The notes under the pieces were generated by a model. The model did no database searches. It had not been told where the DNA came from and saw nothing but the letters and a program-made list of their open reading frames with translations. 64,000 bases of DNA from the NCBI RefSeq assembly GCF_031458325.1, contig NZ_JAVDYG010000001.1, positions 2,666,001 to 2,730,000 of the forward strand. Direction: 5' to 3'. Source of the stretch: Nocardioides marmoribigeumensis. Lineage in GTDB: Bacteria > Actinomycetota > Actinomycetes > Propionibacteriales > Nocardioidaceae. The position numbers and the translations under genes were made by a program. Positions 25,798 to 35,953 of the stretch are shown here, piece after piece. The stretch's first letter is position 1, and the number at the start of each line of letters is the position of its first letter.

Positions 25798-26099
25798 TGG
25801 CCTCCTCCCCGCCCCGCCGACCCACCGACCCCGACGAGGTCCCGAGCCTCTTCGCCGCGCTCGTGCGCAACCTGGGCCCGGGGCGCTCGCGGGCGGCCCG
25901 TCAGATGAACCTCGAGGTGGTCCTCGGGATCCTGGGGTTCTTCAGCATCATGGCCCTGATCTCGCTGGTCGCCGCCGAGCTGCGCGGAGGCGGTGCCCTC
26001 TTCGAGTCCCTGGTCACGATCGCGTTCCTCGGGCTCACCTGGATGACGTACCGCTCCTGGCGGCGCGGTGGGGGGTGGTCCTCCGAGCTGCCTCGCTGA
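25797..26099 (+). CDS. Small membrane protein in the sugar operon
   Basis: A 100-residue protein of unknown function. A Pro/Arg-rich N-terminus (SSPPRRPTDPDEVPS) is followed by a basic segment and two predicted membrane helices (about residues 40-60, VVLGILGFFSIMALISLVAAE, and 68-84). It ends with a basic tail. The ATG overlaps the permease stop (TGATG), so its translation is coupled. I recognise no domain; an accessory or stabilising role in the transporter is only a guess from position. Confidence 0.68.
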   Translation: MASSPPRRPTDPDEVPSLFAALVRNLGPGRSRAARQMNLEVVLGILGFFSIMALISLVAAELRGGGALFESLVTIAFLGLTWMTYRSWRRGGGWSSELPR

Positions 26100-26183
26100 G
26101 GCCGCCGACCCGTTTGGCCCCGCACGACCTCTCTTTCACTTCGGATCGTCCGGCACGTGCCTGCCGGTGGAAGGAACACACTC

Positions 26184-27266
<1,083 letters not shown>

Positions 27267-27308
27267 GTGGACGAGCCGACCCCTCACCGCGGCACCGCTC
27301 CGACCCCG

Positions 27309-28460
27309 ATGACGCAGCCCACCGTGCACGCACGGTGGGCTGCGCCCGGTCGGGTCAACCTGATCGGTGAGCACACCGACTACGCCGGCGGCCTCGCGCT
27401 GCCGTTCGCCCTCCCGCAGACCTGCGTGGCCGACGTACGCCGGCGGGAGGGGACGCGCTGGACCGCCCGGTCGGCGCAGGCCGACGAGACCGTCGAGGTG
27501 GAGGCCGGCGAGCTCCCCGACGACGTCCCCGGCTGGGCCGCCTACGTCCTCGGGCCGCTGGTGGTGCTGCACCGCCGGGGGGTCGAGGTGCCCGGCCTGG
27601 AGGTGGTGATCGACAGCGACGTGCCGCTCGGCGCCGGGCTGTCGTCGTCGGCGGCGGTGGTGTGCTCGGTGACGGTCGCCCTCGGCGAGGTGCTCGGCAC
27701 GGGCCTCGACGCCGAGGCCCTGCTGGCGCTCAGCCGTGCCGCCGAGAACGACGTGGTCGGAGCCCCCACCGGCGGGCTCGACCAGCTGGCGTCGCTGCGC
27801 GCCGAGGAGGGCCACGCCCTGCTGTGCGACTTCCGCGACCCCGAGCACCCGAAGAGCCGCCAGGTCGGCTTCGACCTGAGCGGGCACGGCCTGGCTGTCC
27901 TCGTCGTCGACACCCGGGCTCCGCACGCCCACGCCGACAACGAGTACGCCGCCCGGCGCGAGGCCTGCACCCGGGCCGCGGAGGTGCTCGGGCCGCTCCG
28001 GGAGATCGACCCCGACGACGTGGAGCCGGCACTGGACCGCCTGCCCGAGGAGGACGACGGCGACGGACCGGGCCTGCGCGGGTGCGTGCGCCACCAGGTG
28101 GGTGAGAACGCCCGCGTCGAGCAGGTGGTCGCGCTGCTGGACCAGGGCCGGGTCGAGGAGATCGGCCCGCTGCTCTCGGCCTCCCACGCGTCCCTGCGCG
28201 ACGTCTACCGCGTGACCGTCCCGCAGCTCGACGTCGCTGCCGCGGCCGCCGAGGCCGGCGGCGCGCTCGGCGCGCGCATGACCGGCGGCGGCTTCGGTGG
28301 CAGCGTCATCGCGCTGGTCGAGCGGCCACGGGCCGACGCGGTCGGCGAGGCCGTGCGCGAGGCCTTCGCGGAGCACGGGTGGGACGAGCCCCGGGGCTGG
28401 GTGACCACGGCGGCGGCCGGCGCCCACCGCGCCGACGACCCGGCGGGGGGCACGCGATGA
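27309..28460 (+). CDS. galK: Galactokinase
   Basis: A 383-residue GHMP-family kinase that phosphorylates galactose at C1 with ATP, the entry step of the Leloir pathway. The signature GRVNLIGEHTDYAGGLALP is near the N-terminus. The GHMP ATP loop is DVPLGAGLSSSAAVVCSV, NDVVGAPTGGLDQLASL supplies the catalytic Asp, and ARMTGGGFGGSVIALV is motif 3. ATG at 27309 was selected by comparison with family N-termini. A GTG at 27267, directly after the ATPase stop, would add 14 residues and is also possible; neither has a clear ribosome binding site. The stop overlaps the start of the amylosucrase-family gene (ATGA). No galT or galE is seen in the window. Confidence 0.9.
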   Translation: MTQPTVHARWAAPGRVNLIGEHTDYAGGLALPFALPQTCVADVRRREGTRWTARSAQADETVEVEAGELPDDVPGWAAYVLGPLVVLHRRGVEVPGLEVVIDSDVPLGAGLSSSAAVVCSVTVALGEVLGTGLDAEALLALSRAAENDVVGAPTGGLDQLASLRAEEGHALLCDFRDPEHPKSRQVGFDLSGHGLAVLVVDTRAPHAHADNEYAARREACTRAAEVLGPLREIDPDDVEPALDRLPEEDDGDGPGLRGCVRHQVGENARVEQVVALLDQGRVEEIGPLLSASHASLRDVYRVTVPQLDVAAAAAEAGGALGARMTGGGFGGSVIALVERPRADAVGEAVREAFAEHGWDEPRGWVTTAAAGAHRADDPAGGTR

Positions 28461-30385
28461 GCCCCGGGCGGCCACCGGACGCGCGCGTGCGGGACGCGGC
28501 CGTCGCCCGGCTGGGGCTGCTCGAGGGCGAGGCGTTCGCCGCCCGGTTCGACCTGGTGCGGCACGACCTGCACGACGCCCTGGCGCTGGTCTACGGCGAG
28601 GCTGCGGGCGACCTGGTGGGACGCGTCGTCACCAGTGCGCTCGACGCCGCGGCCGAGCGCGCCGAGCCCCTGCGCGTGCTCGACCGCGTGCGCGAGGTCG
28701 ACCCGTCGTGGTTCCTCGACGGGCGCGTCGGCTACATCTGCTATGCCGACCGCTTCGCCGGCACCCTGGCGGGAGTCGGCACCCACCTCGACCACCTCGC
28801 CGAGCTCGGGGTCGGCTACCTCCACCTCATGCCGCTGCTCGAGCCGCGCGAGGGCGAGAACGACGGCGGCTACGCGGTCAAGGACTACGACGCCGTCGAC
28901 CCGCGGCTGGGGTCGATGGACGACCTGGAGCGGCTGGCGGGCTCGCTGCACGAGCGGGGCATCGCGCTCTGCGTCGACCTGGTCCTCAACCACACCGCGC
29001 GCGAGCACGAGTGGGCCCGGGCGGCCCTCGCCGGCGACCCCCACCACCGTGCGTTCTACCGCTTCTTCCCCGACCGCGAGCTGCCCGACGCCTACGAGCG
29101 GACACTGCCCGAGGTGTTCCCCGACATGGCTCCCGGCAGCTTCACGCAGCTGGAGACCGGCGAGTGGGTGTGGACCACCTTCCACGAGTTCCAGTGGGAC
29201 CTCGACTGGACCAACCCCGACGTCTTCGAGGCGATGCTGGGCGTGCTGCTGCGGCTGGGCAACCACGGCATCGACGTGGTGCGGCTCGACGCGGCCCCCT
29301 TCCTGGGCAAGCGGATGGGCACCGACTGCCAGAACCAGCCCGAGGCCCACGCCCTCCTCCAGGCCCTGCGCGCCCTGACCCGCCTGGCGATGCCGGGGCT
29401 GGTGCTCAAGGCCGAGGCGATCGTGGGGCCCGACCAGCTCCTGCCCTACCTCGGCGCGCACGACCACGAGCGGCCCGAGTGCCAGCTGGCCTACGACAAC
29501 CAGCTGATGGTCATGCTCTGGTCGGCGCTGGCCACCCGCGACGTGAGCCTGGCCGCGCAGTCGCTCTCGCGGCGCACGCCCGCGCCGGTGGGCACCGGCT
29601 GGGTGACCTACGTGCGCTGCCACGACGACATCGGCTGGGCCGTCGGCGACAGCGACGCCGGCGCGATCGGGCTCGACCCCGAGTCCCACCGCCGCTTCCT
29701 CGCCGCGTTCTACGCCGGCGACCACCGCGGCAGCTTCTCGCGGGGGATGGACTTCCAGGTCGACCCGGTCTCCGGCAGCCGTCGTACGTCGGGCATGACG
29801 GCCTCGCTGGCCGGTCTGGAGAGCGCGCTGGTCGCCGGTGACGAGGCACAGGTGACCGCGGCGCTGCTGCGGATCGAGCTCCTGCACTCGGTCGTCTACT
29901 CCTTCGGCGGGATCCCGCTGGTCTACATGGGCGACGAGATCGGGCAGCGCAACGACGCCCACTGGGACGCCGACCCGGCGCACGCCGACGACAACCGCTG
30001 GCTCCACCGACCCCTGATGAACTGGGAGGCCGCCGCGCACCGGCACGACCCGAGCACCCCCGAGGGGCAGGTCTTCGAGGCGCTGGTCGCGCTGGGGCGA
30101 GCGCGGGGCAGCACCGACTCGTTGCGGTCCGACGCGGCCACCCGGGTCGTGAAGCACGGCAACCACCGCGTGCTGGCCCACGTCCGTGAGCACCCCCGTG
30201 CCTCGCCCGTGCTGTGCCTGGCGTGCTTCAGCGACGAGCCGCAGACCGTCGAGCCCTGGGTGCTGGACGCCGCGGGTGTCGGCGCCCACCCCACCGTGCT
30301 GCACTCGTCGCGGGCCGACCGCACCGCCGCCCCCGAGTGGCCGCTGCGGCTGCCGGCCTGGTCGTTCGTGTGGCTGACCCGGTGA
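28457..30385 (+). CDS. Amylosucrase-family GH13 enzyme
   Basis: A 642-residue GH13 subfamily-4 enzyme. Amylosucrase transfers the glucosyl unit of sucrose to make alpha-1,4-glucan and fructose. The helical N-terminal domain (residues 1-85) precedes a barrel beginning VGYICYADRFAGTL. Key positions match amylosucrase: NDGGYAVKDYDAVDPRLG, VVRLDAAPF (nucleophile Asp278), VLKAEAIVGPDQ (acid/base Glu320, 42 residues later), YVRCHDDIGW (His389, Asp390) and DDNRWLHRP (Arg514, the sucrose-pocket Arg). FPDRELPDAYERTLPEVFPDM is also typical. Coupled to galK by ATGA overlap. A sucrose hydrolase or sucrose phosphorylase-like specificity is possible in this subfamily. A fructokinase-type gene lies 2 kb downstream. 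Confidence 0.88.
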   Translation: MSPGRPPDARVRDAAVARLGLLEGEAFAARFDLVRHDLHDALALVYGEAAGDLVGRVVTSALDAAAERAEPLRVLDRVREVDPSWFLDGRVGYICYADRFAGTLAGVGTHLDHLAELGVGYLHLMPLLEPREGENDGGYAVKDYDAVDPRLGSMDDLERLAGSLHERGIALCVDLVLNHTAREHEWARAALAGDPHHRAFYRFFPDRELPDAYERTLPEVFPDMAPGSFTQLETGEWVWTTFHEFQWDLDWTNPDVFEAMLGVLLRLGNHGIDVVRLDAAPFLGKRMGTDCQNQPEAHALLQALRALTRLAMPGLVLKAEAIVGPDQLLPYLGAHDHERPECQLAYDNQLMVMLWSALATRDVSLAAQSLSRRTPAPVGTGWVTYVRCHDDIGWAVGDSDAGAIGLDPESHRRFLAAFYAGDHRGSFSRGMDFQVDPVSGSRRTSGMTASLAGLESALVAGDEAQVTAALLRIELLHSVVYSFGGIPLVYMGDEIGQRNDAHWDADPAHADDNRWLHRPLMNWEAAAHRHDPSTPEGQVFEALVALGRARGSTDSLRSDAATRVVKHGNHRVLAHVREHPRASPVLCLACFSDEPQTVEPWVLDAAGVGAHPTVLHSSRADRTAAPEWPLRLPAWSFVWLTR

Positions 30386-30404
30386 CGACGCCCGGGGGCC
30401 GAGC

Positions 30405-31355
30405 TCAGCCGCGCGCCGCCGCGCGGTGTGCGGACCGGTTGACCGCCTCGACGTACGTCGGCCAGAGCCCGCTGGGCAGGTCGTGACCCATGCCGGGCAC
30501 GAGCATGAGGTGCGACCCGGGGATCGCGCGCGCCGTCGCCCGGCCCCCGGTGTGGTGGACCATCCGGTCGTCGAGGCCGTGCAGCACGGTGGTGGGCGCC
30601 GTGACGCGGGCGAGGGCCTCGCGCCGGTCGGGCTGGGTGAGGATCGCCAGCATCTGGCGCATCACGCCCGACAGGCTGATGCCGCGGTCCCAGGTGTCGC
30701 CGGCCCGCTCGCGCGCCCGCTCGACCGGGTCGCGGTAGCGCGGGGAGCCGATGCGGCCGGAGAACCGGGCGCTGCGCTCGACGTACTCCTCGCGCGTGCG
30801 GCCGGCACGGCCGAGCAGGTGGGGCAGCAGCCGCGGGTCCTGCCAGCCGGTGAGGCGGTGGCCGGTGCTCGACATCACCGAGGTCAGCGACAGCACGCGC
30901 TCGGGATGCTCGATCGCCATCGTCTGCACGATCATGCCGCCCATCGACACCCCACAGACGTGGGCCCGCTCGACCCCGACCGCGTCGAGGACGGCCAGGC
31001 CGTCGCGGGCCAGGTCGGACAGGGAGTAGGGCGCGGAGGACCGCGAGCCGAGGAACGCCCGGACCAGGTCGCGCCGGCGCACCCGGTGTCCCTGGGTGAA
31101 ACGGTCGGACCGGCCGGTGTCGCGGTTGTCGTAGCGGACGACGAAGTAGCCCTCGACCGCGAACCGGCGGCACAGCTCCTCCGGCCACCAGGTCATCGGC
31201 CCGCCGAGGCCCATCACCAGCAGCAGCGGCTGCCCGGACGGGTCGCCGAAGGTCTGGTAGCACAGGCGCAGCCCGTCGCCCGTCGTGGTGAACAGCTCCT
31301 CGGACATCGGCACCGCGGCGAGGTCAGCGGCGGCCGGCTCCTGCGCAGTCGTCAT
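30405..31355 (-). CDS. Alpha/beta hydrolase
   Basis: A 316-residue alpha/beta-hydrolase. The oxyanion region is LLLVMGLGGPMTWW, the nucleophile elbow GVSMGGMIVQ (Ser), the acid DDRMVHHTGG (Asp) and the His in PGMGHDLPSGLWP. FVVRYDNRDTGRSDRFTQG is characteristic of the group related to aclacinomycin methylesterase RdmC and 3-oxoadipate enol-lactonase. The natural substrate is unknown. ATG at 31355 lies six bases after a TAGCCT box on the minus strand, so a leaderless start is likely. It is divergent to the lipase-like gene and converges on the amylosucrase gene. Confidence 0.82.
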   Translation of the reverse strand: MTTAQEPAAADLAAVPMSEELFTTTGDGLRLCYQTFGDPSGQPLLLVMGLGGPMTWWPEELCRRFAVEGYFVVRYDNRDTGRSDRFTQGHRVRRRDLVRAFLGSRSSAPYSLSDLARDGLAVLDAVGVERAHVCGVSMGGMIVQTMAIEHPERVLSLTSVMSSTGHRLTGWQDPRLLPHLLGRAGRTREEYVERSARFSGRIGSPRYRDPVERARERAGDTWDRGISLSGVMRQMLAILTQPDRREALARVTAPTTVLHGLDDRMVHHTGGRATARAIPGSHLMLVPGMGHDLPSGLWPTYVEAVNRSAHRAAARG

Positions 31356-31361
31356 ACCTGA

Positions 31362-31367
31362 AGGCTA
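31362..31367 (-). promoter_or_regulatory. -10 box TAGCCT for the alpha/beta hydrolase
   Basis: TAGCCT on the minus strand ends six bases before the ATG at 31355. No ribosome binding site is present. A second such box for the divergent gene is 34 bases away. Confidence 0.5.
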
Positions 31368-31400
31368 GCCAGAATCCCACCATCGACGCCTTTGAGGTCG

Positions 31401-31406
31401 TACCTT
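31401..31406 (+). promoter_or_regulatory. -10 box TACCTT for the lipase-like gene
   Basis: TACCTT followed by six bases and GTG at 31413. It decides the start of that gene over a TTG at 31392 that would lie upstream of the box. Confidence 0.5.
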
Positions 31407-31412
31407 GGCCAG

Positions 31413-32291
31413 GTGTCCAGGTCAGCGAAGTCGCTCAGGTCGCCCGTCGCCGACTTCCTGGTGCCCGAGGGCTTCGCCGGCCCCCGGGGGCTCCGCGCCC
31501 TGGCCCGCGAGGCCAGCGTCGTGACCGAGGCCGTCGCCTACCGCCGCCGCGCGGTCGCCACGCTCGCGCACCACCGCGCCACGCCGTACGCCGAGCGGCG
31601 CGACCGGCACACCGTCAACGACCCGGTGCTGCTGGTCCCGGGCTTCATGGCGGGCGACTGGACGCTGGCGCTGATGAGCCGCCACCTGCGCCTGCTGGGG
31701 TTCCGCACCTACCGCTCCGGCATCGTGGCCAACATCGGCTGCATCGACGAGGGGACGCAGGCGCTCGAGCGGCGGCTGGAGCACATCGCCGCCCGCCGCG
31801 AGCGCAAGGTGACGATCGTCGGGCACAGCCTCGGCGGGATGATGGCCCGCGGCCTCGCCGCCCGCCGCCCCGACCTGGTCGCGGGCATCGTGACGATGGG
31901 CAGCCCGATCATGGCCCCCGGCGCCGCCCACACGGGCCTGCTCGCGATGGTGGCCACGCTCAAACGGCTCGAGGCGCTCGGGCTGCACGTGATGGGCCAG
32001 GACTGCACCGAGGGCGGCTGCGCCCTCCGGATGTGGGAGGAGTCGCGGCTGCCGCTGCCCGAGGGCTTCCCGTTCACCGCGATCTACTCCCCGCGCGACG
32101 GCATCGCCGACTGGCGCGCCTGCATCGATCCCGCCGGCCAGGCCCGCGAGGTCCGCACCAGCCACGTCGGCATGGCCCTCGACCCGGTCGTCATCGACCT
32201 GGTCACCGAGACCCTCGCCGCGATCCACAACCAGCCCCTCGAGGCCCGCCTCCTCGGCCGTCTCCAGGACCACGAGCGACGAGCAGGTTAG
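31413..32291 (+). CDS. Alpha/beta hydrolase (lipase-like)
   Basis: A 292-residue hydrolase without a signal peptide. The core starts with PVLLVPGFMAGDWTLALMSRHL (oxyanion loop), the nucleophile elbow is VTIVGHSLGGMMARGLA, and candidate acid and His are in AIYSPRDGIADWR and RTSHVGMALDP. This resembles the PGAP1-like/lipase class 2 esterases of actinobacteria. QDCTEGGCALRMWEE carries two cysteines. GTG at 31413 was chosen from a TACCTT box six bases upstream. The substrate is unknown. It diverges from another alpha/beta hydrolase gene. Confidence 0.8.
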   Translation: MSRSAKSLRSPVADFLVPEGFAGPRGLRALAREASVVTEAVAYRRRAVATLAHHRATPYAERRDRHTVNDPVLLVPGFMAGDWTLALMSRHLRLLGFRTYRSGIVANIGCIDEGTQALERRLEHIAARRERKVTIVGHSLGGMMARGLAARRPDLVAGIVTMGSPIMAPGAAHTGLLAMVATLKRLEALGLHVMGQDCTEGGCALRMWEESRLPLPEGFPFTAIYSPRDGIADWRACIDPAGQAREVRTSHVGMALDPVVIDLVTETLAAIHNQPLEARLLGRLQDHERRAG

Positions 32292-32349
32292 GCAGGCGGT
32301 CTCGAGCTGCGCCGGTCGTCGCGCCTCGCCAGCGGGACGACGGTGAGCC

Positions 32350-33279
32350 TCAGACCCGGGGCCAGCCCGGCGGGAGCTCCGCCAGCCGGGGCGGGTCGGC
32401 TCCGCGACGGGTGACGGTGACGGCCGCGGCGGCGTGGGCGGCGGAGAGGTACTCCGCGACGTGCGAGTGGGTGGGTCCCTCGTCCCAGGCCCCGGCGGCG
32501 CGGTCGGGCAGGGTGGCCGCGACCAGCGCGGCCATGAACGAGTCGCCGGCGCCGACGGTGTCGGCGACCTCGACCTTGCGGGACTCGGCGACCAGGACGA
32601 CCCCGGTGCGGCTGACCGCGGTGGCGACGCCGCCCCCTCCGGTGACCACGACGAGCGCCGGTCCGCGCTCGAGGACGGCATGGGCCACGTCCACGACCTC
32701 ACGGCCGGGCTGGAAGAACGCGGCGTCCTCGTCGCTGAGCTTGACCAGGTCGCAGAGCGAGGCCAGCTCGAGGACGTCGCGCCACGCCACCTCGGGGTCG
32801 GGGGTGAACGCCGGGCGGGCGTTGGGGTCGAAGCTCACCGGCAGCCCCACGCGGTGGGCGTCGGCGGCCAGGGCGACGACGGCGTCGCGTCCGGGGCGTA
32901 CGCCGGCCCCGATCGACCCGACGTGCAGCGCACGGCAGTCGTCGGGGAGCAGGGTGGGCGGGAGGTCCCAGGCGACCGCGAAGTCGTAGGTCGCCACGCC
33001 GTCGGCGTCGAGGTGGGCGGTCGCGACGCCGGTGGTCGTGGCCGGGTCGACGGCCCCCTCGGCCAGCGCGACGTGGCTGGCGGCGAGGTGGTCGCGGACC
33101 AGCCGGCCGTCGGGGTCGTCGCCGAGACGGGTGACCAGCCGGGTGGGCACCTCGAGACGGGCCAGGCCGACGGCGACGTTCATCGGGGAGCCGCCCGGGC
33201 GGCGTACGACGTCGGCCGGGTCGCCGGACGCCGGGACGACGACGTCGACCAGGGACTCACCGACGACGAGGACGACCAT
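32350..33279 (-). CDS. PfkB-family carbohydrate kinase (fructokinase-like)
   Basis: A 309-residue ribokinase-family sugar kinase. The N-terminal signature is RRPGGSPMNVAVGLARL, and the C-terminal PfkB motif DTVGAGDSFMAALVA contains the catalytic Asp and anion hole. FDPNARPAF and KLSDEDAAFF fit fructokinase-type members. If it acts on fructose, it would remove the co-product of the amylosucrase-family enzyme encoded 2 kb away; this is inference. ATG at 33279 lies nine bases after the glpX stop on the same strand, so it is probably transcribed with glpX. Confidence 0.85.
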   Translation of the reverse strand: MVVLVVGESLVDVVVPASGDPADVVRRPGGSPMNVAVGLARLEVPTRLVTRLGDDPDGRLVRDHLAASHVALAEGAVDPATTTGVATAHLDADGVATYDFAVAWDLPPTLLPDDCRALHVGSIGAGVRPGRDAVVALAADAHRVGLPVSFDPNARPAFTPDPEVAWRDVLELASLCDLVKLSDEDAAFFQPGREVVDVAHAVLERGPALVVVTGGGGVATAVSRTGVVLVAESRKVEVADTVGAGDSFMAALVAATLPDRAAGAWDEGPTHSHVAEYLSAAHAAAAVTVTRRGADPPRLAELPPGWPRV

Positions 33280-33288
33280 GGGGGCTGC

Positions 33289-34314
33289 TCAGTGCTCGAA
33301 GTCGATGCTGGCGTAGGTCTTGAGCTTCATCAGCTGGTGCTCGGAGACGATCGAGCGGACCGTGCCGCTGCGCCCGCGCATCACCAGGGAGTGGGTGGTC
33401 GCGCCGCCGCCGCGGTACTGCACGCCGCGCAGCAGCTCGCCGTCGGTGATGCCGGTGGCCACGAAGAAGCAGTCCTCGGCGGTCACGAGGTCCTCGGTGG
33501 TGAGCACGTGGTCGGGGTCGAGGTCGTGGCCGGCGTCGAGCGCACGCTGCCGCTCCTCGTCGTCCCGGGGCCAGAGTCGGGCCTGGATGACCCCGTCGAG
33601 GGCCTTGAGCGCGCAGGCGGTGATGATGCCCTCGGGGGTGCCTCCGATGCCGAGCAGGAGGTCGACCCCCGTGCCCGCGCGGGCGGCCATGATCGCGCCG
33701 GCCACGTCGCCGTCGCTGATGAACTTGATCCGCGCACCCGTCGCGCGGACCTCCTCGGCGATGGTCTCGTGGCGCGGCCGGTCGAGGAGCACGACCATGA
33801 CGTCCTCGGGGGCGGCCTTCTTGGCCTTGGCGACCGCGAGGATGTTCTCCTTGACCGGCTTGCGGATGTCGACGACGTCGCGGGCGTCGGGGCCGGTGAC
33901 CAGCTTCTCCATGTAGAACACCGCCGACGGGTCGTACATCGAGCCGCGGGGCGCCACCGCCATCACCGAGATCGCGTTGTTCTGCCCCTTGGCGGCCAGC
34001 GTCGTGCCGTCGATCGGGTCGACCGCGACGTCGGTCTCCGGCCCGGTGCCGTCACCCACCTCCTCGCCGTTGAACAGCATCGGGGCGTTGTCCTTCTCGC
34101 CCTCGCCGATCACGACGATGCCCTGCATGCCGACGGTGGAGATCAGGGTGCGCATCGCGTTGACCGCGACGCCGTCGGCGCCGTTCTTGTCACCCCTGCC
34201 CACCCAGCGGGCCGCGGCCATCGCGCCGGCCTCGGTGACACGCACCAGGTCGAGCGCGAGGTTGCGGTCAGGGGCGGAAGGTGACGGAGCGAGTGACGCG
34301 GGCTGGTCCGACAT
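33289..34314 (-). CDS. glpX: Fructose-1,6-bisphosphatase class II
   Basis: A 341-residue Mg/Mn-dependent phosphatase that makes fructose 6-phosphate in gluconeogenesis. GlpX is the main FBPase in actinobacteria. Signatures are [57 protein letters not shown] (metal-binding DPxDGT) and [26 protein letters not shown] at 34314 is preceded by TAGGGT seven bases upstream and by no ribosome binding site, indicating a leaderless mRNA; a longer frame to 34425 was rejected. It precedes the PfkB kinase gene and follows the ModA-like gene on the same strand. Confidence 0.95.
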   Translation of the reverse strand: MSDQPASLAPSPSAPDRNLALDLVRVTEAGAMAAARWVGRGDKNGADGVAVNAMRTLISTVGMQGIVVIGEGEKDNAPMLFNGEEVGDGTGPETDVAVDPIDGTTLAAKGQNNAISVMAVAPRGSMYDPSAVFYMEKLVTGPDARDVVDIRKPVKENILAVAKAKKAAPEDVMVVLLDRPRHETIAEEVRATGARIKFISDGDVAGAIMAARAGTGVDLLLGIGGTPEGIITACALKALDGVIQARLWPRDDEERQRALDAGHDLDPDHVLTTEDLVTAEDCFFVATGITDGELLRGVQYRGGGATTHSLVMRGRSGTVRSIVSEHQLMKLKTYASIDFEH

Positions 34315-34321
34315 GGGACTC

Positions 34322-34327
34322 ACCCTA
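34322..34327 (-). promoter_or_regulatory. -10 box TAGGGT before glpX
   Basis: TAGGGT on the minus strand, seven bases from the ATG at 34314, in the 35-base gap after the ModA-like gene. It gives glpX its own, probably leaderless, transcript. Confidence 0.5.
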
Positions 34328-34349
34328 GCGGCCCGGGCGGCCCTCGGGG

Positions 34350-35123
34350 TCAGCCCTGCGGGGGCATGAAACCGGCCGCGCGGAGGGCGCTGCGTCCCTC
34401 CTGCCCGAGGACGAGGTCGGTCCACTCCTGCGCCAGGCCGGGGTGCCCGCTCAGGGAGACGGGGGCGATGAAGAGCTCGTTGAGCCGCTGCGCCCGGCCG
34501 CGCAGGGGCAGGACGTGGAGGCGGTCGCGCAGTCGCCGCACCTGCCCGGCGTAGACCACCCCGGCGGCGTAGGTGCCCTGCATGACCTCGTCCAGCACGT
34601 CGGTGGCGTCGCCCTCCGCGCCGTCCGGCTCACGGCGTACGCCGGCGCCCGCCAGCAGGGCGCGACCGATGCGCCCGCAGGGCGCGGTGTCCGCGCACAC
34701 GGCGAACCGCACGCCGGTGGTCTGGAGGTCCCGGACGCGCCGGACCTTGTCCCACGCCGGCTTCGCGACGGCGAGCACCAGCCGCGCGGTGGCGAACGAG
34801 ACGGGGCCCTTCACCTGGTCGGAGGCGGCGTTCATCGAGTCCTCGTCGGCGGTGGCCAGCACGTCGGCGGACGTCGGGTCCTCGCCGAGCCTGGCCGCGA
34901 GGTCGACGCTGCCGCCGTAGGTGAGCACCACGTCGACCTCGAGGTGGTCCTCCTCGAAGGCGGTGGCGAGCTCGTCGAAGGCCGGCTGCAGGGGAGAGGC
35001 GGCGAGCACCTGCAGCTGCGTGCGGCCGCCGTCGGCCGCGTCGGGGGACCCGCCGCAGGCGGCGAGGAGGGGGAGGAACGCCAGCGCCGAGGTGACGGCG
35101 ACCACGGACCGGCCTCGCGACAC
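34350..35123 (-). CDS. modA: Molybdate ABC transporter substrate-binding lipoprotein (ModA-like)
   Basis: A 257-residue binding protein. The lipoprotein signal ends in LLAAC with acylated Cys23. The mature part shows the ModA pattern [51 protein letters not shown] and [19 protein letters not shown], and [12 protein letters not shown]. The GTG at 35123 has GGAGGA four bases upstream. No modB or modC permease/ATPase genes are adjacent, so it is either an orphan component or binds another oxyanion. It diverges from the DUF4245 gene. Confidence 0.82.
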   Translation of the reverse strand: MSRGRSVVAVTSALAFLPLLAACGGSPDAADGGRTQLQVLAASPLQPAFDELATAFEEDHLEVDVVLTYGGSVDLAARLGEDPTSADVLATADEDSMNAASDQVKGPVSFATARLVLAVAKPAWDKVRRVRDLQTTGVRFAVCADTAPCGRIGRALLAGAGVRREPDGAEGDATDVLDEVMQGTYAAGVVYAGQVRRLRDRLHVLPLRGRAQRLNELFIAPVSLSGHPGLAQEWTDLVLGQEGRSALRAAGFMPPQG

Positions 35124-35180
35124 GGCTCCTCCTGCTGGACGTGATGGCGGGCGCTGGAACGGGCCCGGAAGAATGGGCGC

Positions 35181-35705
35181 ATGAGCGCTCAAGCGGGACG
35201 CTACCAACGTTCGGTCTCCGGCATGGTCGGAGCGATGGTGGTCCTGCTGGCCGTCATCGGCGGCTACGTCGCCTTCCGCGCGGTCAACCGCAACGACGTC
35301 GCCGACCCGGTGACCGCGTTCGACTGGCGGGGGCCCGCGACGTACGCCCGCCAGCAGGCCGACTTCACCGTGCTGACACCCTCGCGGCTCCCCGACGGCT
35401 GGATCGCCACCAGCGCGCGCTGGACCGGCGGCCGCGAGCAGCACTGGCACCTGGGGCTGCTGACCGGGCAGCGGCAGTACGTGGGGGTCGAGCAGGAGGA
35501 CCGCTCGGTCGACGACATGGTCCACGAGTACGTCGACCCCGACGCCGCGCGCGGCAAGGACGTGCGCATCGACGGGCGCACCTGGCAGTCGTGGTTCGAC
35601 GACCAGGACCAGGCGCTGGTGCTGGAGCAGGAGGACGTCACCACGCTCGTGGTGGGGACCCTCGACCGGGGGACGGTCGAGGACTTCGTCGCGACCCTGC
35701 GCTGA
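35181..35705 (+). CDS. DUF4245 membrane-anchored protein
   Basis: A 174-residue protein with one N-terminal membrane helix (about residues 13-33, VSGMVGAMVVLLAVIGGYVAF) and an extracytoplasmic domain of the DUF4245 family. Typical segments are FTVLTPSRLPDGWIATSARW and RTWQSWFDDQDQALVLEQ. Function unknown. Homologues commonly lie next to glpX and xseA/xseB in actinobacteria, as here. ATG at 35181 follows AAGAATGGGCGC, which may serve as a poor -10 or ribosome binding region. Confidence 0.87.
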   Translation: MSAQAGRYQRSVSGMVGAMVVLLAVIGGYVAFRAVNRNDVADPVTAFDWRGPATYARQQADFTVLTPSRLPDGWIATSARWTGGREQHWHLGLLTGQRQYVGVEQEDRSVDDMVHEYVDPDAARGKDVRIDGRTWQSWFDDQDQALVLEQEDVTTLVVGTLDRGTVEDFVATLR

Positions 35706-35725
35706 GCGACCGCGCCGCGGGACGC

Positions 35726-35953
35726 TCAGTCCTCGTCGGCGGCGCCGGCGAGCACGGCCTCGAGACGCTCGCGGGCGCCGTCGAGCCACTGCTGGCAGAC
35801 CTCGGCGAGACGCTCGCCGCGCTCCCACAGCGCGATCGACTCCTCGAGGGTGGCGCCGCCCTGCTCCAGGGTGCGCACCACCTCGAGGAGCTGGGCGCGG
35901 GCGTCCTCGTAGCTGAGGTCCTTGTCGCCGGTCGTCGTGGGGGGCGTGCTCAT
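35726..35953 (-). CDS. xseB: Exodeoxyribonuclease VII small subunit
   Basis: A 75-residue helical subunit that assembles with XseA into exonuclease VII, a processive single-strand DNA exonuclease. The core [20 protein letters not shown] and [22 protein letters not shown] form the two-helix coiled coil of the family. ATG at 35953 overlaps the xseA stop (ATGA), so the subunits are translationally coupled and made in proportion. Confidence 0.95.
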   Translation of the reverse strand: MSTPPTTTGDKDLSYEDARAQLLEVVRTLEQGGATLEESIALWERGERLAEVCQQWLDGARERLEAVLAGAADED

